DNA of 64,000 nt from Micrasema longulum (GCA_022494885.1 JAGVSM010004287.1:62001-126000); one strand, 5' to 3'. Counted from the stretch's first letter, positions 22,466 to 34,059 are shown. Notes: a model not told the origin generated them from the letters alone. Made by a program: numbers and translations.

Positions 22466-23041
22466 GTGAGAACCATTACAACAGTGGCCAATGCGCATTA
22501 TGCATATGGAAAATGTCTCAAACTTGTTCAGAATCACTTTGGAAAACCAAGGGTTTTCTGATAAATTTGATTTCTATTAAAAGGGGTATCTTCCCTCGGC
22601 TTGGGAAAAGGATACCCAATGTTCTTGCCACATTCTGTTTTAATATTAATTCACTTTTCCACTTAGAATATCCCGAGAGAGTGATATTTTTTCTGGGCGG
22701 TAATTAAGTTGTGATAGTTTTCAGCTCGCCGGATATCCCTATGCAAAAAATCACAGTTCATTCACAATCATGGTTCAATTTTCCAATAAGAATGTTACCG
22801 ATGCGATGGAGTGATTTTAATTTTTTCCTCAGTATTATTTCTCACGGTTTTAAGACTTATAACCTTTATTAGACTATGCAGATTTTGAAAAAAGGTAAAC
22901 AGTGCATGGAAATATTTACTCAAGAGCTATAGATGTCTTATTTGCCAAACATAAACACTCAACCGGCAAAACAAACGTTGACAACATGTAAACAAAGACA
23001 ATGAAAAAAGAATCGCAGAAAACAAGCATCGTTTAATAATT

Positions 23042-23315
23042 CATCATTATCATTCCCTTTCCGTTTCTAATGGTGCATATGGCACTGCATTGATACACCA
23101 ATCAAAGCGTTTCTTGTTCATTTTTTTTGTTGCATTAAGGTAAGATGATCAGTCTTACGCTTCAGGTACCAGTCCAGGGACTTTAGTTATTACCAAATAT
23201 TCTAGCGTGAAAACACCCTTTTAAATAAATATATCATATCAACCATGTCGGGAATCGAAACCGAGACCTCTTGCATGGTAGGCAAACGCGCTGACGATTA
23301 CATCACGAGGCCGAC
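23042..23315 (-). mobile_element. tRNA-derived SINE1, copy d
   Basis: Complete head to tail, with GTCGGCCTCGTGATG at the minus-strand start, a slightly altered B box (GGTTTCGATTCCCGAC) and GATGA repeats at the end. Flanks TTAATAAT and TTAATTATT suggest a diverged target duplication. Confidence 0.9.
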
Positions 23316-23319
23316 AAAA

Positions 23320-24110
23320 TATTAATTATTGAAAATAAATAAATATTGCTCGTGGCGTGAAATTCTGCTTAGATCCGAGATCAACTCACATAATCCACCG
23401 TAAATATAGGAAAACTCCAACTATCCGGATTAATGACTGCCAGACGTTATCACCGGGGAGGCGCGGTTATGTTTTCGATTAGGGAAGCAGTAATTAAGTA
23501 CTAGGTAAATATGTCAAATCACAGTAATATTTCATAATTTAATATTACAAAACCATCGTTTCAACCGTGATTTAAGTGCTAAATTTGTAATAAAATCATC
23601 TCAATACGTGAAAAATAAACATGTGGACATCACCAGACGCCTCCATAAGACCCTTTAGCCAGCCAGCACCCTCGCCTCATCACCGACATGTCAATCCTGC
23701 GTCCCTTAGTTCCGCCGAATAAATTTATTTATATATACGCCCAATGGACATTTTTAAGGACATATTTATGCATAGAAAATTATTATAAAGGAAAGTAGAA
23801 AGACACAATGATATATGGTAGACTTAGTGGGAGTGGAAGCGGGATAGAGGTGTTAATAATTGAATTTAATTCAGTGATCGTTTGAAAGAAGACAACTTGT
23901 TATCAAAGAAATCAAGACTGGTATGTTTGTTGGCAGACCTAAGAATTCTAGGCATAGGGGAATGAAAACCATAGTTAGTTCTATGGTTATCGGTATGAAA
24001 AAGTACGTTTTGTCTGAGGTTTCTAGTTTAGATATTTATTTTATTGAGCTCAGTAGTTCAGGCGCATCAAAGAGTGAGTTAAGAATTTTAAATAGGACTA
24101 GAAAAGAATA
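23320..24110. other. Unassigned sequence
   Basis: A 92-codon plus-strand ORF at 23923-24201 runs into the repeat at 24112; its sequence resembles no family I know and it is probably chance. No other feature was supported. Confidence 0.4.
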
Positions 24111-24111
24111 T

Positions 24112-24206
24112 ACAGGGTGTTCTTTAAACCCTGTCACATCCGAAACCACGATGATCAGTATGAGCAAGAAGACATATTGGCCCATTGAAATATTTTTTTA
24201 GAACAA
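24112..24206. repeat. Short interspersed repeat, pair with 1085-1187
   Basis: Begins CAGGGTGTTCTTTAAACCCTG and continues CACATCCGAAACCACGATG; closely matches 1085-1187 in the same orientation. Confidence 0.7.
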
Positions 24207-24559
24207 ATAAAATTTACACAAATAAAATATATTTTTGCAATGTGTTTACTTATATGGAATGTACTTATGTACCCAGATACTTTGTTATTAACACACTTAC
24301 TTCATAATTTATACTTTACAACAAAATCCAACGATCTCGATAGATTAAAAAATGCAGCGAAGGCTGCATAATCTGGCATAACTAAATCTGAAGTAATCAA
24401 CTGTTACTAAAGACAGAGTCATTCTCAATAGGAAAGGTGGTAGTCTTCTTATTTCTTTGAACGTCACAATTGCTGTAAATCGATTTGTCCAAATAGTTCC
24501 GGGATCTTCGCTGATTTTTTGCTTCAAATCATATTTCTTCACTTCTTACAAGCAGTGCA

Positions 24560-24645
24560 GGGGTGCTATTCTGAACCGCTATCGCTATAAATAAAACAAT
24601 TTTTCTTATCATAATACGGCCGCGAGAGCGTTTGGAATACCACCC
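24560..24645. mobile_element. Tiny TIR element (GGGGTGNTATTCTGAA ends)
   Basis: Left end GGGGTGCTATTCTGAAC, right end GTTTGGAATACCACCC. The same terminal pair flanks 37853-37974. At 86 bases it is too small to encode anything. Confidence 0.6.
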
Positions 24646-25069
24646 TAGATCGGAGTACGACACGAAGCATTGGGAAACGACCTAATCTCTTAAGCACGAG
24701 CATGTTTGTAATCTTGTGGTGGACATTTTGAAATCTCAATTAATTAACTAATTCATTAGCTCAGTCATTTCCAGGCAACATTTTAGATTTTAACCAACAT
24801 AATGACAACAAGATGGCGTCTCCCGAGTGACAGTGGTGACTCACTAGACCGACTATAGTAGTTCCGAACACAACACAGAGCCCTGTTTGAGATCGTTTTT
24901 CTTGGAACCTATAAAAGTTAGATAAAAACATCGTTCTTATGTATTGTAGAATATCTTTAGTAGAACGACTATCAACAATAATATTATGTACTTAACTGGA
25001 CGTGTTTTCAATTAAATCGGCATTTATGTTATTTTAATTTAAAAATTACACAAAACTTTTACTGTCATT

Positions 25070-25930
25070 ATTTTTTTATTTTTTCTTATAAATCATATAA
25101 CACAAAGTATTTTACAAGTATAATACGTTGAATTACATTACCAGGAGTTACAACAACTCAATTCGGGACATAAATAATATTAACATATAATATAAAAAAC
25201 ATATTGAGAACAACAAACAACGCAAGTTTAGCACCTTTATAACTAAATATAACACAACAATATATACGACAAAAACTTTTTCTTACAAAAGCAGAATAAA
25301 TCTATGAAAAATCGCTTTTAAGAATGAAAAAGTAGTAAATCTACTAAGGGAGATATGGTCATTAACATCACATGCCACGCAGATTATGCTGCCATAGTGA
25401 TGATGAGAACATATCCATCTCAGTTAGTAAACACCTGGATGCCTAAGAAATGTCGTATAGTACAATGATCACATAATTATTGGAAACATAATTCGGATAT
25501 ACAAAACGTGTGTCAGACCGATCATGGTGTATACGATATATTCGCCTGAGTTCGATAGGGATCATGTTAGGATCTGCGTTAGGATTTTGTCGGTAGTGTC
25601 TTGATGATTTGATGTTCCACTGTGATTTGTTATAGATACGTATTGTTTTTCTTCTGTTGATTGAGTGCATGTTGTATAGGGAAAATTATTCTAATGTTTC
25701 CTATATGTATTTGGGTTTCGTGTCGTTTGATTGATTTGTTTGTATTACTACGTTCTTCTTCCTTTCCGATGCGGGATCTGGAGCGTACGGCCGTGGTCTC
25801 AATTTAGAACTAACACTGTATTCCTCCACTGTAATACTGGGAAATTAGAAAAGGGTGATTGTGCTGACCATGTGCATTTGATTGATCACAAACTGACAAA
25901 ACTGCAGTGAGGGGTACAATGAAAGTTTTT
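25070..25930 (-). other. Unrecognised region, possible LINE 3' part
   Basis: The left edge (25075-25105) is T-rich with TTATTTTTTTATTTTTTC, as expected for a minus-strand LINE tail, and the minus strand has a 75-codon frame at 25443-25670 rich in R, Y and I. I do not recognise the peptide. Assignment to a LINE rests only on the tail and position. Confidence 0.3.
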
Positions 25931-26159
25931 AAAGTTTATTTGTTTTGTTATTTTCGCGGTTTGATTGTAAAGAAATATTAAATTTTCGCTTAATTAGTTT
26001 AAAAAATAAAAAAAAATTGATATTGATATGCGAAACTGAAGAAAGACTCAAGTCTTTATGAACAGTTTCGGGAAAGGGGTGGATGCTTTCATTGTATACG
26101 ATATAAAGAAAATAAAAAAAACCAAGTAGAAAAACTAAATAGAAAAACCAAATAACTGC

Positions 26160-26490
26160 TCAGAACGTCAGAGATGAAAGTACTAAAGCAATCGCAGGGA
26201 AACCCCAAGGAGGCAGAATCCAGAGTCAAAAAATTAGACGGAATTGCGATACCCAGTGCAAAGTTAATAGATTATGGAGAGATTACGTCAATAATTTTAT
26301 TAATGGACAGCTCCAAAATACCCTATACCATTGCCCAAAAAATCCCGGCCGTTTGCCGTCTGCCCGGAAGACCACCAAGAAGAGGGAAGAGGGAAGAACA
26401 GCTGAAACTTAAAGTCTCGGGAGTTACTTTTAAAAGTTTAAACAATGCAATAAAAATTAAACCGTTGTTTTTATTCCAATGATTTACTTA
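26160..26490 (+). other. Unrecognised 102-codon ORF
   Basis: The frame 26174-26482 carries a basic PGRPPRRGKREEQ stretch resembling an AT-hook core (GRP flanked by basic residues). A CAATAAAAATTAAA stretch follows near the end. There is no clear promoter or splice signal, no second copy in the window, and no family is recognised. It may be the end of a decayed element. Confidence 0.25.
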
Positions 26491-26897
26491 TATCTAAAGA
26501 TTTCTCAAAAGAGTCAAAGAGCTATGAATAATATTATTCATTCAGCATTTTACCTCCCCTTTTAAAGTTTTTTGTCGATATTTTTAAAATATATTTTCTT
26601 ATAATAAAGGCCGGTCACTTGTACCTGGAACACATTGTATAATGAGGTGACCACACAATACATCCAAATTCCTACGAACAATACCAACAAATTATGGATG
26701 CTGCGTGTTTAAATGGCTTGGGTATTATGTGTGTGAAGTGTGAAGCCTAACATTTTTTAAGATTAAAAAAAATTAAACGTGAGTCGAATGTCATTCGAAG
26801 ATTTCGGATTGTTTTTACTGCATTGAGGTTAATACGAGTATTACATGTAAATGCTATAAGTAAAACAGCTTTGAGTTATTTTTATTGTAAGCGTTAT

Positions 26898-27003
26898 TTT
26901 ATAGCATTTTTGAACATTTAAGCATACCAATCACGCCATTAATTAATGTATTTATAGCATTTTTGAACATTTAAGCATACCAATCACGCCATTAATTAAT
27001 GTT
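26898..27003 (+). repeat. Exact tandem duplication of 53 bp
   Basis: Two adjacent units (26898-26950, 26951-27003) each read TTTATAGCATTTTTGAACAT through CACGCCATTAATTAATGT and differ only at the last base. It appears very recent. Confidence 0.95.
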
Positions 27004-27229
27004 TCTTAAAGTACACGTTGTCAAATATTGATCAATTTAATAAAATATTTTCTAGTCATCAACATAGAAAAGATAATTACCCTCTTAACAGGGGCTTAAT
27101 ATTGCTTATGTTATATTTCAGTCATTATTTTTTGAAACATAAGTAATATATTTAAACACATATAGTCATATAGGCATTCGTTGGATTTCATTATAATTTA
27201 GAACGACGCAATGTTATGGGTCTACATAT

Positions 27230-27833
27230 TAGAGATGCCATAAATAGTGATTCGGCTGAATACCGAATATTCGGTCACACTATCGGCCGGAGCGCCGAAT
27301 GTTTGGGAGTGCATTTCGCGCGTGACAGGTTACGACCTGTCTCATTGCGGTGCGTGCAGGGGTGACGGGGCGGGCGTATTTGTTTCATTTGCGAGTAGGT
27401 CATGTCGCGACACACGTTATTTGTTCATTATTACATTACGTTGCGTTCCTAATAGTCTTTATTAGTAATTATTTGTTCATTGTACACCATACCACCATTC
27501 AATAAAAAATCGCCTTTTTGAGAATATTATGAGATTTGTAGTGAAGATAATAACCTGGCTGTGTGTTCGCTGTGTAACAACAAGATCTCGCGAGGTATCA
27601 TTTATGAGGAAAATCGCAATCGTTTTCTACCAACAAATGCTGAAAAAAAGGGCCATTGATTACAACTTACCACTGATACATTTTAATAATTACTAATAAT
27701 TTGTTATTAATTTGCGTTTTTTTCATGATTTTGTATCCCGTATTCGGCCGAATACAGTATTCAACCGAATATAAAAAAGAGTAGCCGAATTGGCCGAATC
27801 CCAAATAATAGCCGAATATTTGTGGCATCCCTG
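27230..27833 (+). mobile_element. Non-autonomous hAT element
   Basis: The ends are inverted and hAT-like: AGAGATGCCATAAATA on the left and TATTTGTGGCATCCCTG on the right, with runs of GAATATTCGG/CCGAATATT just inside both. It retains a fragment of a BED zinc finger (27507-27657), which links it to a hAT transposase. At about 604 bases, nearly all of the transposase has been deleted. An 8-base target duplication is not clean (CTACATAT against ATGTATAC). Confidence 0.82.
27507..27657 (+). pseudogene. BED zinc finger remnant of hAT transposase
   Basis: The frame reads KSPF, a TGA stop at 27519-27521, then EYYEICSEDNNLAVCSLCNN and KISRGI. BED fingers have a conserved aromatic W/F-x-Y/F segment before a C-x2-C pair. 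The stop lies exactly where W is expected (SPF-W-EYY), so TGG to TGA is the likely lesion. The C-x2-C (CSLC) is intact; the downstream H-x3-5-H/C pair is not present before the stop at 27655-27657. The protein would have bound DNA at the element's ends. It cannot be functional here. Confidence 0.8.
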
Positions 27834-28009
27834 ATGTATACATTACCTGCATCTTAAAACAAGGATTCAAGTCAATAGCTGTTTATTTCAGAAAGAGTCT
27901 AAAGAAATCGAATATTTAAAATTAGCATATTTTAAAATGTCCAAATACATGCATAGTTTTGTCAACACTCTGGTTGTAAGCTGCAGTCAAATACGTTTTG
28001 AGATAAACA

Positions 28010-29220
28010 TTAATTATAAACTCCTTTATAATATTTTGTATCGGACAGAAAAATGGAGGCAGAGCGTGTTGTAGAATACCGCGTGTTAAAACCCTCACTT
28101 CCTACTTTGAATATGACGTTTTTATGCTAAATACTCTTATTGTGTTAGTATTTAGTCTGCTAGAGGCGTAGTCGATTCGCGCTGATCTGTCAGCTCTTGT
28201 AACGTGACATTAGAAGTAAGGAGGCGATCATTAGTCGGAGCCGTGCGGCCTGAGGCTTATTTCTGACATTGACCGAAATCTTTTTGCACTTATTTATCGT
28301 GTACCGCGTCGCTGCTGCGCGCACCTACGTTGGTACTGGCTAGGTACTTCGAGCTACAGTGAAGTTCACGACTTTTTCATCAATGAAACAGAGTCGGATT
28401 TCATTACGGAGTACTATTTAGAAGAATAACATTTTAGCCGAATTTTAGTCATTAATTAGACTTCGCTTTTCCAACATGCAGGCGTCTATTCTTAGGTGAA
28501 TGATTTATTTAGTAACGGTCTCAGTCAATTTGCACAGTTTACACTCATGACGCACCTTAAGGACGAAAACGACTCAACTAAAAAAATCAACTTTTTGGGA
28601 AACTGCAAAAGAAGAATGTAAATTGTGACACCTTCGTATTCTTTCGTCGATTGTTTTGTATTTTTCAAAGTAAGCACCAAATTTTGAGTTAAAAATTATA
28701 CCGAAGGCATTCAGCTATGAATCTATGAAAAAAAGGGAAATAAAAATGAACTATTATAGATTTAAACAAGACATTTATTCAGTAAGTCATCATTAGATTG
28801 AGAAAAACAAATGCACTTTGATATATAGGAAAATGACATAATTAAATGTTTTTATATATTCACGAAATGACATAAATTTAAATAAGTCACTAAGATTATC
28901 GGTAATCGGAACGAAACAATCACAAACCTAAATTGGTCGTTTTAATATTTAAATAAATGAAGTAAAGTTGCCATTTGTATCGGAACAAAATGAACTCAAT
29001 CGGCTTTCAGTCACTTTATGCTTGTCTGCGTTACGTCCTTCATACAGCAATATAAACGCAACACTAATAGCGTCGCTTCCGAACTGACACGGAACCCAAA
29101 TTCTCTGAGCAACATAGAGACCGATGTAACGGTTTTGTCCTATTCCCACCCGAATGTTGCATTTTTTAAATGCAGAAAGATGGATAATGTTCATTGAAGT
29201 CGTTTTATGATCATAACTAA
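28010..29220. other. Unassigned, with a GC-richer block at 28130-28380
   Basis: About 250 bases at 28130-28380 are noticeably CpG-rich (CGTAGTCGATTCGCGCTGATC, GTACCGCGTCGCTGCTGCGCGC) and match no family in this window. An 81-codon minus frame at 28949-29194 (containing NIRVGIGQNRYIGLYVAQR) is compositionally protein-like but unrecognised. Neither is enough to call a gene. Confidence 0.35.
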
Positions 29221-29299
29221 TTTTAAGGTTTTTTTCAGTTAAGTCGTTTCCGTTTTAAAGGTGCGATGTTGTTTGATTAAATAATAGTTTATAAGTATA

Positions 29300-29845
29300 G
29301 AAAATAATACTTAAGCTAAAGACAGAAATAAGGACGGTGAATTAGAACAATTTATAGATACATAGTCTTACAGTAGCTAAGTTTTGCTATGGCATCCCAC
29401 CACACTCTTCCTGACACTAACAAGAGATCTGCGAAACGCAGGAAGATTAATTCTGAGAAACTCCAAGTCACTGGAAGAGTTTAACAGTCTACACATTCTG
29501 GACATTGGGGAATCAAAGCCATAGTTTGATTTGGAAGATTTGACATGCAAAAGATTAATGTTTCCAGTGACACGGGAGAGAACATGGAAGGAGATCGTTT
29601 GTAACAGAGAAGGGACATCACTGATTGAGTTCTCGCGGTTCTCCATTGAAGACATTTATAAACGTTTTTCTAGATCAACGTAGGAATTAGTTCCTCTTTC
29701 GAAGGCGAGCAACCATGCAACTCTCCTCATAAAACGATGCTGGACGGACTCCAAATGGTCAATATTATTTCGATAGTACGGAGACCAAATTACACCAGCA
29801 TATTCTAAATGGGGGCGAATTAATAGGCTTTTCATCACGCTTCCT
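29300..29845 (-). mobile_element. LINE ORF2 C-terminal fragment, one nonsense codon
   Basis: From 29838 the minus strand reads KSLLIRPHLEYAGVIWSPYY, then HLESVQHRFMRRVAWLLAF and VDLEKRL, followed by a TAA at 29656-29658 and, in the same frame, DVPSLLQTISFHVLSRVTGN, a NYGFDSPMSRMCRLLNS segment and LPAFRRSLV. These are standard post-palm modules of Jockey/CR1-like LINEs. The 5' end lacks the palm. The fragment is close kin to 31790-32302 and 57142-58367. Confidence 0.88.
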
Positions 29846-29849
29846 CTCG

Positions 29850-30550
29850 ATAAGTCAATCGTCTTGATGAATCTCGATAATTACTCAAATTTCTTAAATT
29901 GTAGTTACGATATTAATTGTGATTGTCGTTGCGTTCGGGTTTCGTATTTCCATGAACAGCGAGTTCATAAACAGTAAAATTCACAATAAATAACATTTAT
30001 CAAATGTATCGACTCTACGACGCGGCGGCGAGCTTTTTCGTAAAATATTCACGAGGTTCACAGGTTAAAATTGATTTAAAAATACTCACTTACGATTTTC
30101 ACGACTGGTATTTTCGGGGCTGTTAGGCTTTTATTTTAGCCAAGTGAAAATTTTCACGTGTTATAACATTATTCGACCAGTTCACGCGTGATAAATTTCA
30201 GGAGGATCAAACGCCTGAAAATAATTAAGTCATGTGTTTACTTAGGAAACGTAATTTAAAACTTATTCGTTTGAATGAGATAAACATTTATTTTATCGCT
30301 ACAATGTAAATAATGATTCATTTAATTCTATATCCAAGCGTGTTTTATGTGTTTTGTTACCGAGAATGGATGAATTACTGAAACCACAACATCATAAAGT
30401 GTATTCAGATTGTTCGCAGTTTTGTGATAAGCCCTGAAATAGATCGCGAAATCACTTATTCTTCGTAATAATTCTGTATTACAATTAATGAGTCATACAT
30501 ACGCAAAACTGCCTAGCGTTTAACAAATTATAGATATTGATGGTATTTAT
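29850..30550. other. No recognisable feature
   Basis: AT-rich with a small CpG-rich patch around 30015-30060. No ORF, repeat family or RNA gene was supported. Confidence 0.4.
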
Positions 30551-30551
30551 T

Positions 30552-30690
30552 CATCTGAATGAGGAAATTCAGAGCTAGGTAAAAATTGGACGTAAAAAAA
30601 TGTTTTCTTGCTTGTGGTAAAAATTCGAGTATTTAATTATACGGCGAAGTTTCTCGAAAATGTATGAAAAATTAATAGAAATGGACTTCT
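30552..30690 (-). repeat. Family B repeat, partial inverted copy
   Basis: Reads in reverse from AATGAGGAAATTCAG to TTTCTCGAAAATGTATG, the distal part of family B, immediately before a full copy in the opposite orientation. The pair is arranged head-out. Confidence 0.65.
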
Positions 30691-30744
30691 TTGCAACGTC
30701 ACGGGTTTAAGTGATGGCGTGTTTATAATAACCGATATTTATAA

Positions 30745-31145
30745 AAGTTTTGTATTTCTGAAATAACTTCGCGTGTGACGTCTCAAGTTCTTTTCTTCTT
30801 CTTCTCAGTCAGTTCTGCCAATTGGTATGTTATTTTACTGTAAACCTGAAATCATTCACAACTCTCTTACCATTGGTTGATTCGGAAGAACTAGTGATAT
30901 CATATATTTTTTTTTAAGAAAAAAGAGAAATACTAGAGTTATTATTATTTTATAATAATGACTCTAGTATTTCTCAAATATTGAAGTGGTTCGTTTTTAT
31001 TAAAACATTTTTTTTCATACGTTTTCAAGAAACTTAGCTGCACAATTTAATGCTCTAATTTTTACCGCGCCGTAACAATACTTTTTTTTCGATTTCCAGT
31101 AGGACTAGACTTCCTCATTTTAATCGATAAGAAATGCATTCTAAA
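30745..31145 (+). repeat. Family B repeat, copy 3 with internal hairpin
   Basis: Complete from TTTTGTATTTCTGAAATAAC to GACTTCCTCATTTT. Between the GTGATATCAT and GTGGTTCGTTTTTA landmarks it carries a 51-base hairpin (30925-30975) that other copies lack. Confidence 0.75.
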
Positions 31146-31789
31146 AAAAAATATGTACAAGTTGATTAGGTTTAAAAAAAACGTTTCATTCTAATTAGTA
31201 TTTTATGTCAGTAAATCTCACAAATTACCAACAATTCCTGTTTGCTTCGATACATTCTTAATTGTTGTATATTTTTCTTGTTTTGACAAAAAAAGTAAAG
31301 TGTTTTTTTAAAAAACTATTTTTTTTATGAAAAAAATATTCTTTTTACAATTTGAAAATAGAGACAATTCTCATTTTCTTGAACAAGCATCCCTTCCACA
31401 AACCCCTACCCGTTCTCTTACCTAGCTTTCCTATTCCGCGGCCGGTGCGTACCCCTTCGTTGGATAAATATATTTGTAATAATTTTATATTTTACAAGAA
31501 ATATAAAAATTAAACCCATCTGTTATGAACTCTTCGCCCAATAAATTAAATTATGTACTTTCTGTAATTACATTTTTTAATACACACAACATGTGAACTA
31601 CAGCATTAAACACCCTGCCATTTTGACGTGTTTCTGATAGACGGACATAACAGACAAATAAGGTGTGTTTTAGGGAATTCTAATAGACGTTCGAGGAGTG
31701 AAAATTATTGGGAAAATTAAGTAGGATTTGTTTGTTTGGATAGTAGTTTAGGATTTGTACGTTATTGTAATTAGTGTCCTGGCGAAGAG

Positions 31790-32302
31790 ACGGATACGTC
31801 TCGAAATCGGTAGACGTTGGAAAGTTGGTATGTGATTATATGTGGATGCTCGGACTAGAGAGAGATAATTATTCTTATGCCGAAATAGAGTCAATGTTAA
31901 ATATTTCTAGTCTACAAAAACGTAGAACTAATATTGACTCCATATATGTTCGGCATACTAAATGGTATAATCGATGTTCCATCATTACTGGGACAAGTAA
32001 AATTCAATATTCCGACTCGTAGATTGAGAAACAATGAAGTACTGTTCATCGATCAGCATATAACAGAATATGGCCTAAATTCTCCAATGACCCGCCTTTG
32101 TCGTATTGTTAACTCAATACAAGATCTGGACTTTTTTGGTTTAAGTTTACAACGATTTAAACGAGCACTAAATAAATAGTCCAGATCTTGTCTCGATGTC
32201 CCTTATGTTTGTCAATGCTTCTTTCTTTTATTGTAATATTTAAACCTTATAAATTGTATACATGGACAATGTCCGTTAATAAATAAATAAATAAATAATA
32301 AA
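31790..32302 (+). mobile_element. LINE ORF2 C-terminus with frameshift and (TAAA)n tail
   Basis: The first frame reads GKLVCDYMWMLGLERDNYSY, then LNISSLQKRRTNIDSIY. At about 31940 it must shift by one base to continue MFGILNGIIDVPSLL, FNIPTRRLRNNEVLF, YGLNSPMTRLCRIVNS and LSLQRFKRALNK, ending TAG at 32177-32179. The 3' UTR has GTACATGGACAATGTCCG and ends in AATAAATAAATAAATAA. The order of modules equals that at 29300-29845, so the two are relatives. Confidence 0.88.
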
Positions 32303-32810
32303 CAAATATGTATACAGTTATTTACTAACATATATTTGTCTAAACTCTTACTGGATGCCAAGGTTTTTTATAATAAAAGGTTGTTTCTTCCAATTAAAAT
32401 GAAAATTAATCATCGATATAAGGCACATCACATGTTTATTACGTGTTTTTTTTTATAATATCAATTAAACTTCTTGGAACGCAATTATAAAATATTATTT
32501 TTACCACCTTATTTGAGAATTAGAACAGTTTCAGCGTAATTTGTAACCTTCAAACATACGTCACTATGACAAGCTAGTCTCATGATACTAACAGCTGATG
32601 AAGTCGTTGATCTAATGCTGTCATATTAAAGACTCTCAATGTTTGTACGTGTATTAAGATCGCACATGACATATCAATCATCGTTCTAGTCATGTAAAGG
32701 ATATTGTTTATGTTTGATAAAAGAAATGTTAAATATAGAGTATCTTGGTATGTAGCTTGTGGTCTGTTTGATGAACGAATGAATTACTGTGTTCAGCAAT
32801 GACCACGAAA
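32303..32810. other. No recognisable feature
   Basis: AT-rich; no gene or assigned repeat family was seen. Confidence 0.4.
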
Positions 32811-32814
32811 GGGG

Positions 32815-32935
32815 TTCAAAGAACAAGACAGCGTAGCCCCTTAAACCAGCCCATGACAGGTTAAAAGTCCTGTAAACGCCTAGAATTCCATGTTCCCTTC
32901 TCTGAAATGTTCTCCATCCCTGTTGTAATTTGATA
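32815..32935. mobile_element. Family A fragment
   Basis: Contains CCTTAAACCAGCCCATGACAGG, CCTGTAAACGCCTAGAATTCC and TCTCCATCCCTGTTGTAA, one arm only. Confidence 0.7.
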
Positions 32936-32984
32936 GTTATGTAATAAATTTATAAATACATACATATATCCATATATATAACAC

Positions 32985-33165
32985 ATACAAATAATACAAT
33001 CATTAGATCCTCAACACTAAGACAACTGAAACAAATACATAATAATACCACTTTCAGACAAAGGGATTTTGAGTATTATGCTATTAAAATCTATAACCTT
33101 CTTCCACTGTCTATTAAAACAATGAGAAATGAGAAAATATTTAGAAGGCTATAAAAAATGGATAG
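32985..33165 (+). mobile_element. LINE ORF2 terminal fragment
   Basis: One frame reads TTFRQRDFEYYAIKIYNLLP, then LSIKTMRNEKIFRRL before a stop near 33151. This is the terminal Y-x-IKIYN-LP module of LINE ORF2. Too short to place in a clade. Confidence 0.65.
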
Positions 33166-33435
33166 TGCAGCTGGGTAGAAGTAAATTGGACTGTTTCATT
33201 CGCCTGAACCAATATTGAATAAAATGCTCCACAAATGTTTAGTTTATCTTATGTTTTTTGTTATTTTATTGTACGTTTTATAAAATAAATAGTATAGGTG
33301 TACATAAATTAAATACAAACTTAAATACGTAGTGTTTAAAACTTTCTGAACATTTTGTTAAGTATCTCTGTATATTAAATCTTCTTTGTTTATTCTCACA
33401 TGTAAAATTATTTAAAAAAAAGTATATTGTTAAGT

Positions 33436-33687
33436 CGGTAGTCAGATGGCAGAAGGGACCATCTGTAATTTTCAAAAATGTTCAGGAGAGCTGAAAGACT
33501 TAATTTCATGAGTTTAATCCACTAACTAAAATATTTTCAAGTTACTTTTCAATGATAAAATACCATTCTAACTAACGCTGTTTTTTTTTCTTTTTTCCAT
33601 GTGTATTTACTGAAATATTCATTTAAACTTCTGAAAACTAAAACACACAAAAAAATACAAATGATCCCTTCTGCCATCTGACTACCG
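33436..33687. mobile_element. 252-bp TIR element with 4-bp duplication
   Basis: The left end CGGTAGTCAGATGGCAGAAG and right end CTTCTGCCATCTGACTACCG are inverted, with one mismatch over 26-27 bases. AAGT abuts both sides (33432-33435 and 33688-33691), a candidate 4-base target duplication. The interior is non-coding. Superfamily is not certain. Confidence 0.85.
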
Positions 33688-33824
33688 AAGTGTCCTCGGC
33701 ACGGGTAACCCCAGTGAGGTCAAATTATTTTATTTTTGTTTATAATGAAAAAAAAATGAATAAATAAATAAATATAACATGGTGATAATACTGATACGTA
33801 AAATATTGTAATAAAAAAATAAAA

Positions 33825-33995
33825 TCATCATTACCTCTCCGCACGGTAAGGTGATCAGTCTTACGCTTCAGGTACCAGTCCAGGGACTATTAATTATTCA
33901 AGTGTGAAAACACGCTTTTAAATAAATATTTCATATCAACCATGTCGGGAATCGAACCCGAGACCTATTACAAGGTAGGCAAATGGGTTGACCAT
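33825..33995 (-). mobile_element. tRNA-derived SINE1, copy e, internally deleted
   Basis: Both ends are recognisable: the TCATCATTACC-type tail and, on the minus strand, GGTTCGATTCCCGACATGG. About 60 bases of the body between CCGCAC and GGTAAGGTGATC are missing, and the head decays near 33995. Confidence 0.85.
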
Positions 33996-34059
33996 AAAGA
34001 AGTTTACAAAAATTAAATTAAATAATTAAATACTAATTAAACAAGAATCAAATAAAGGT

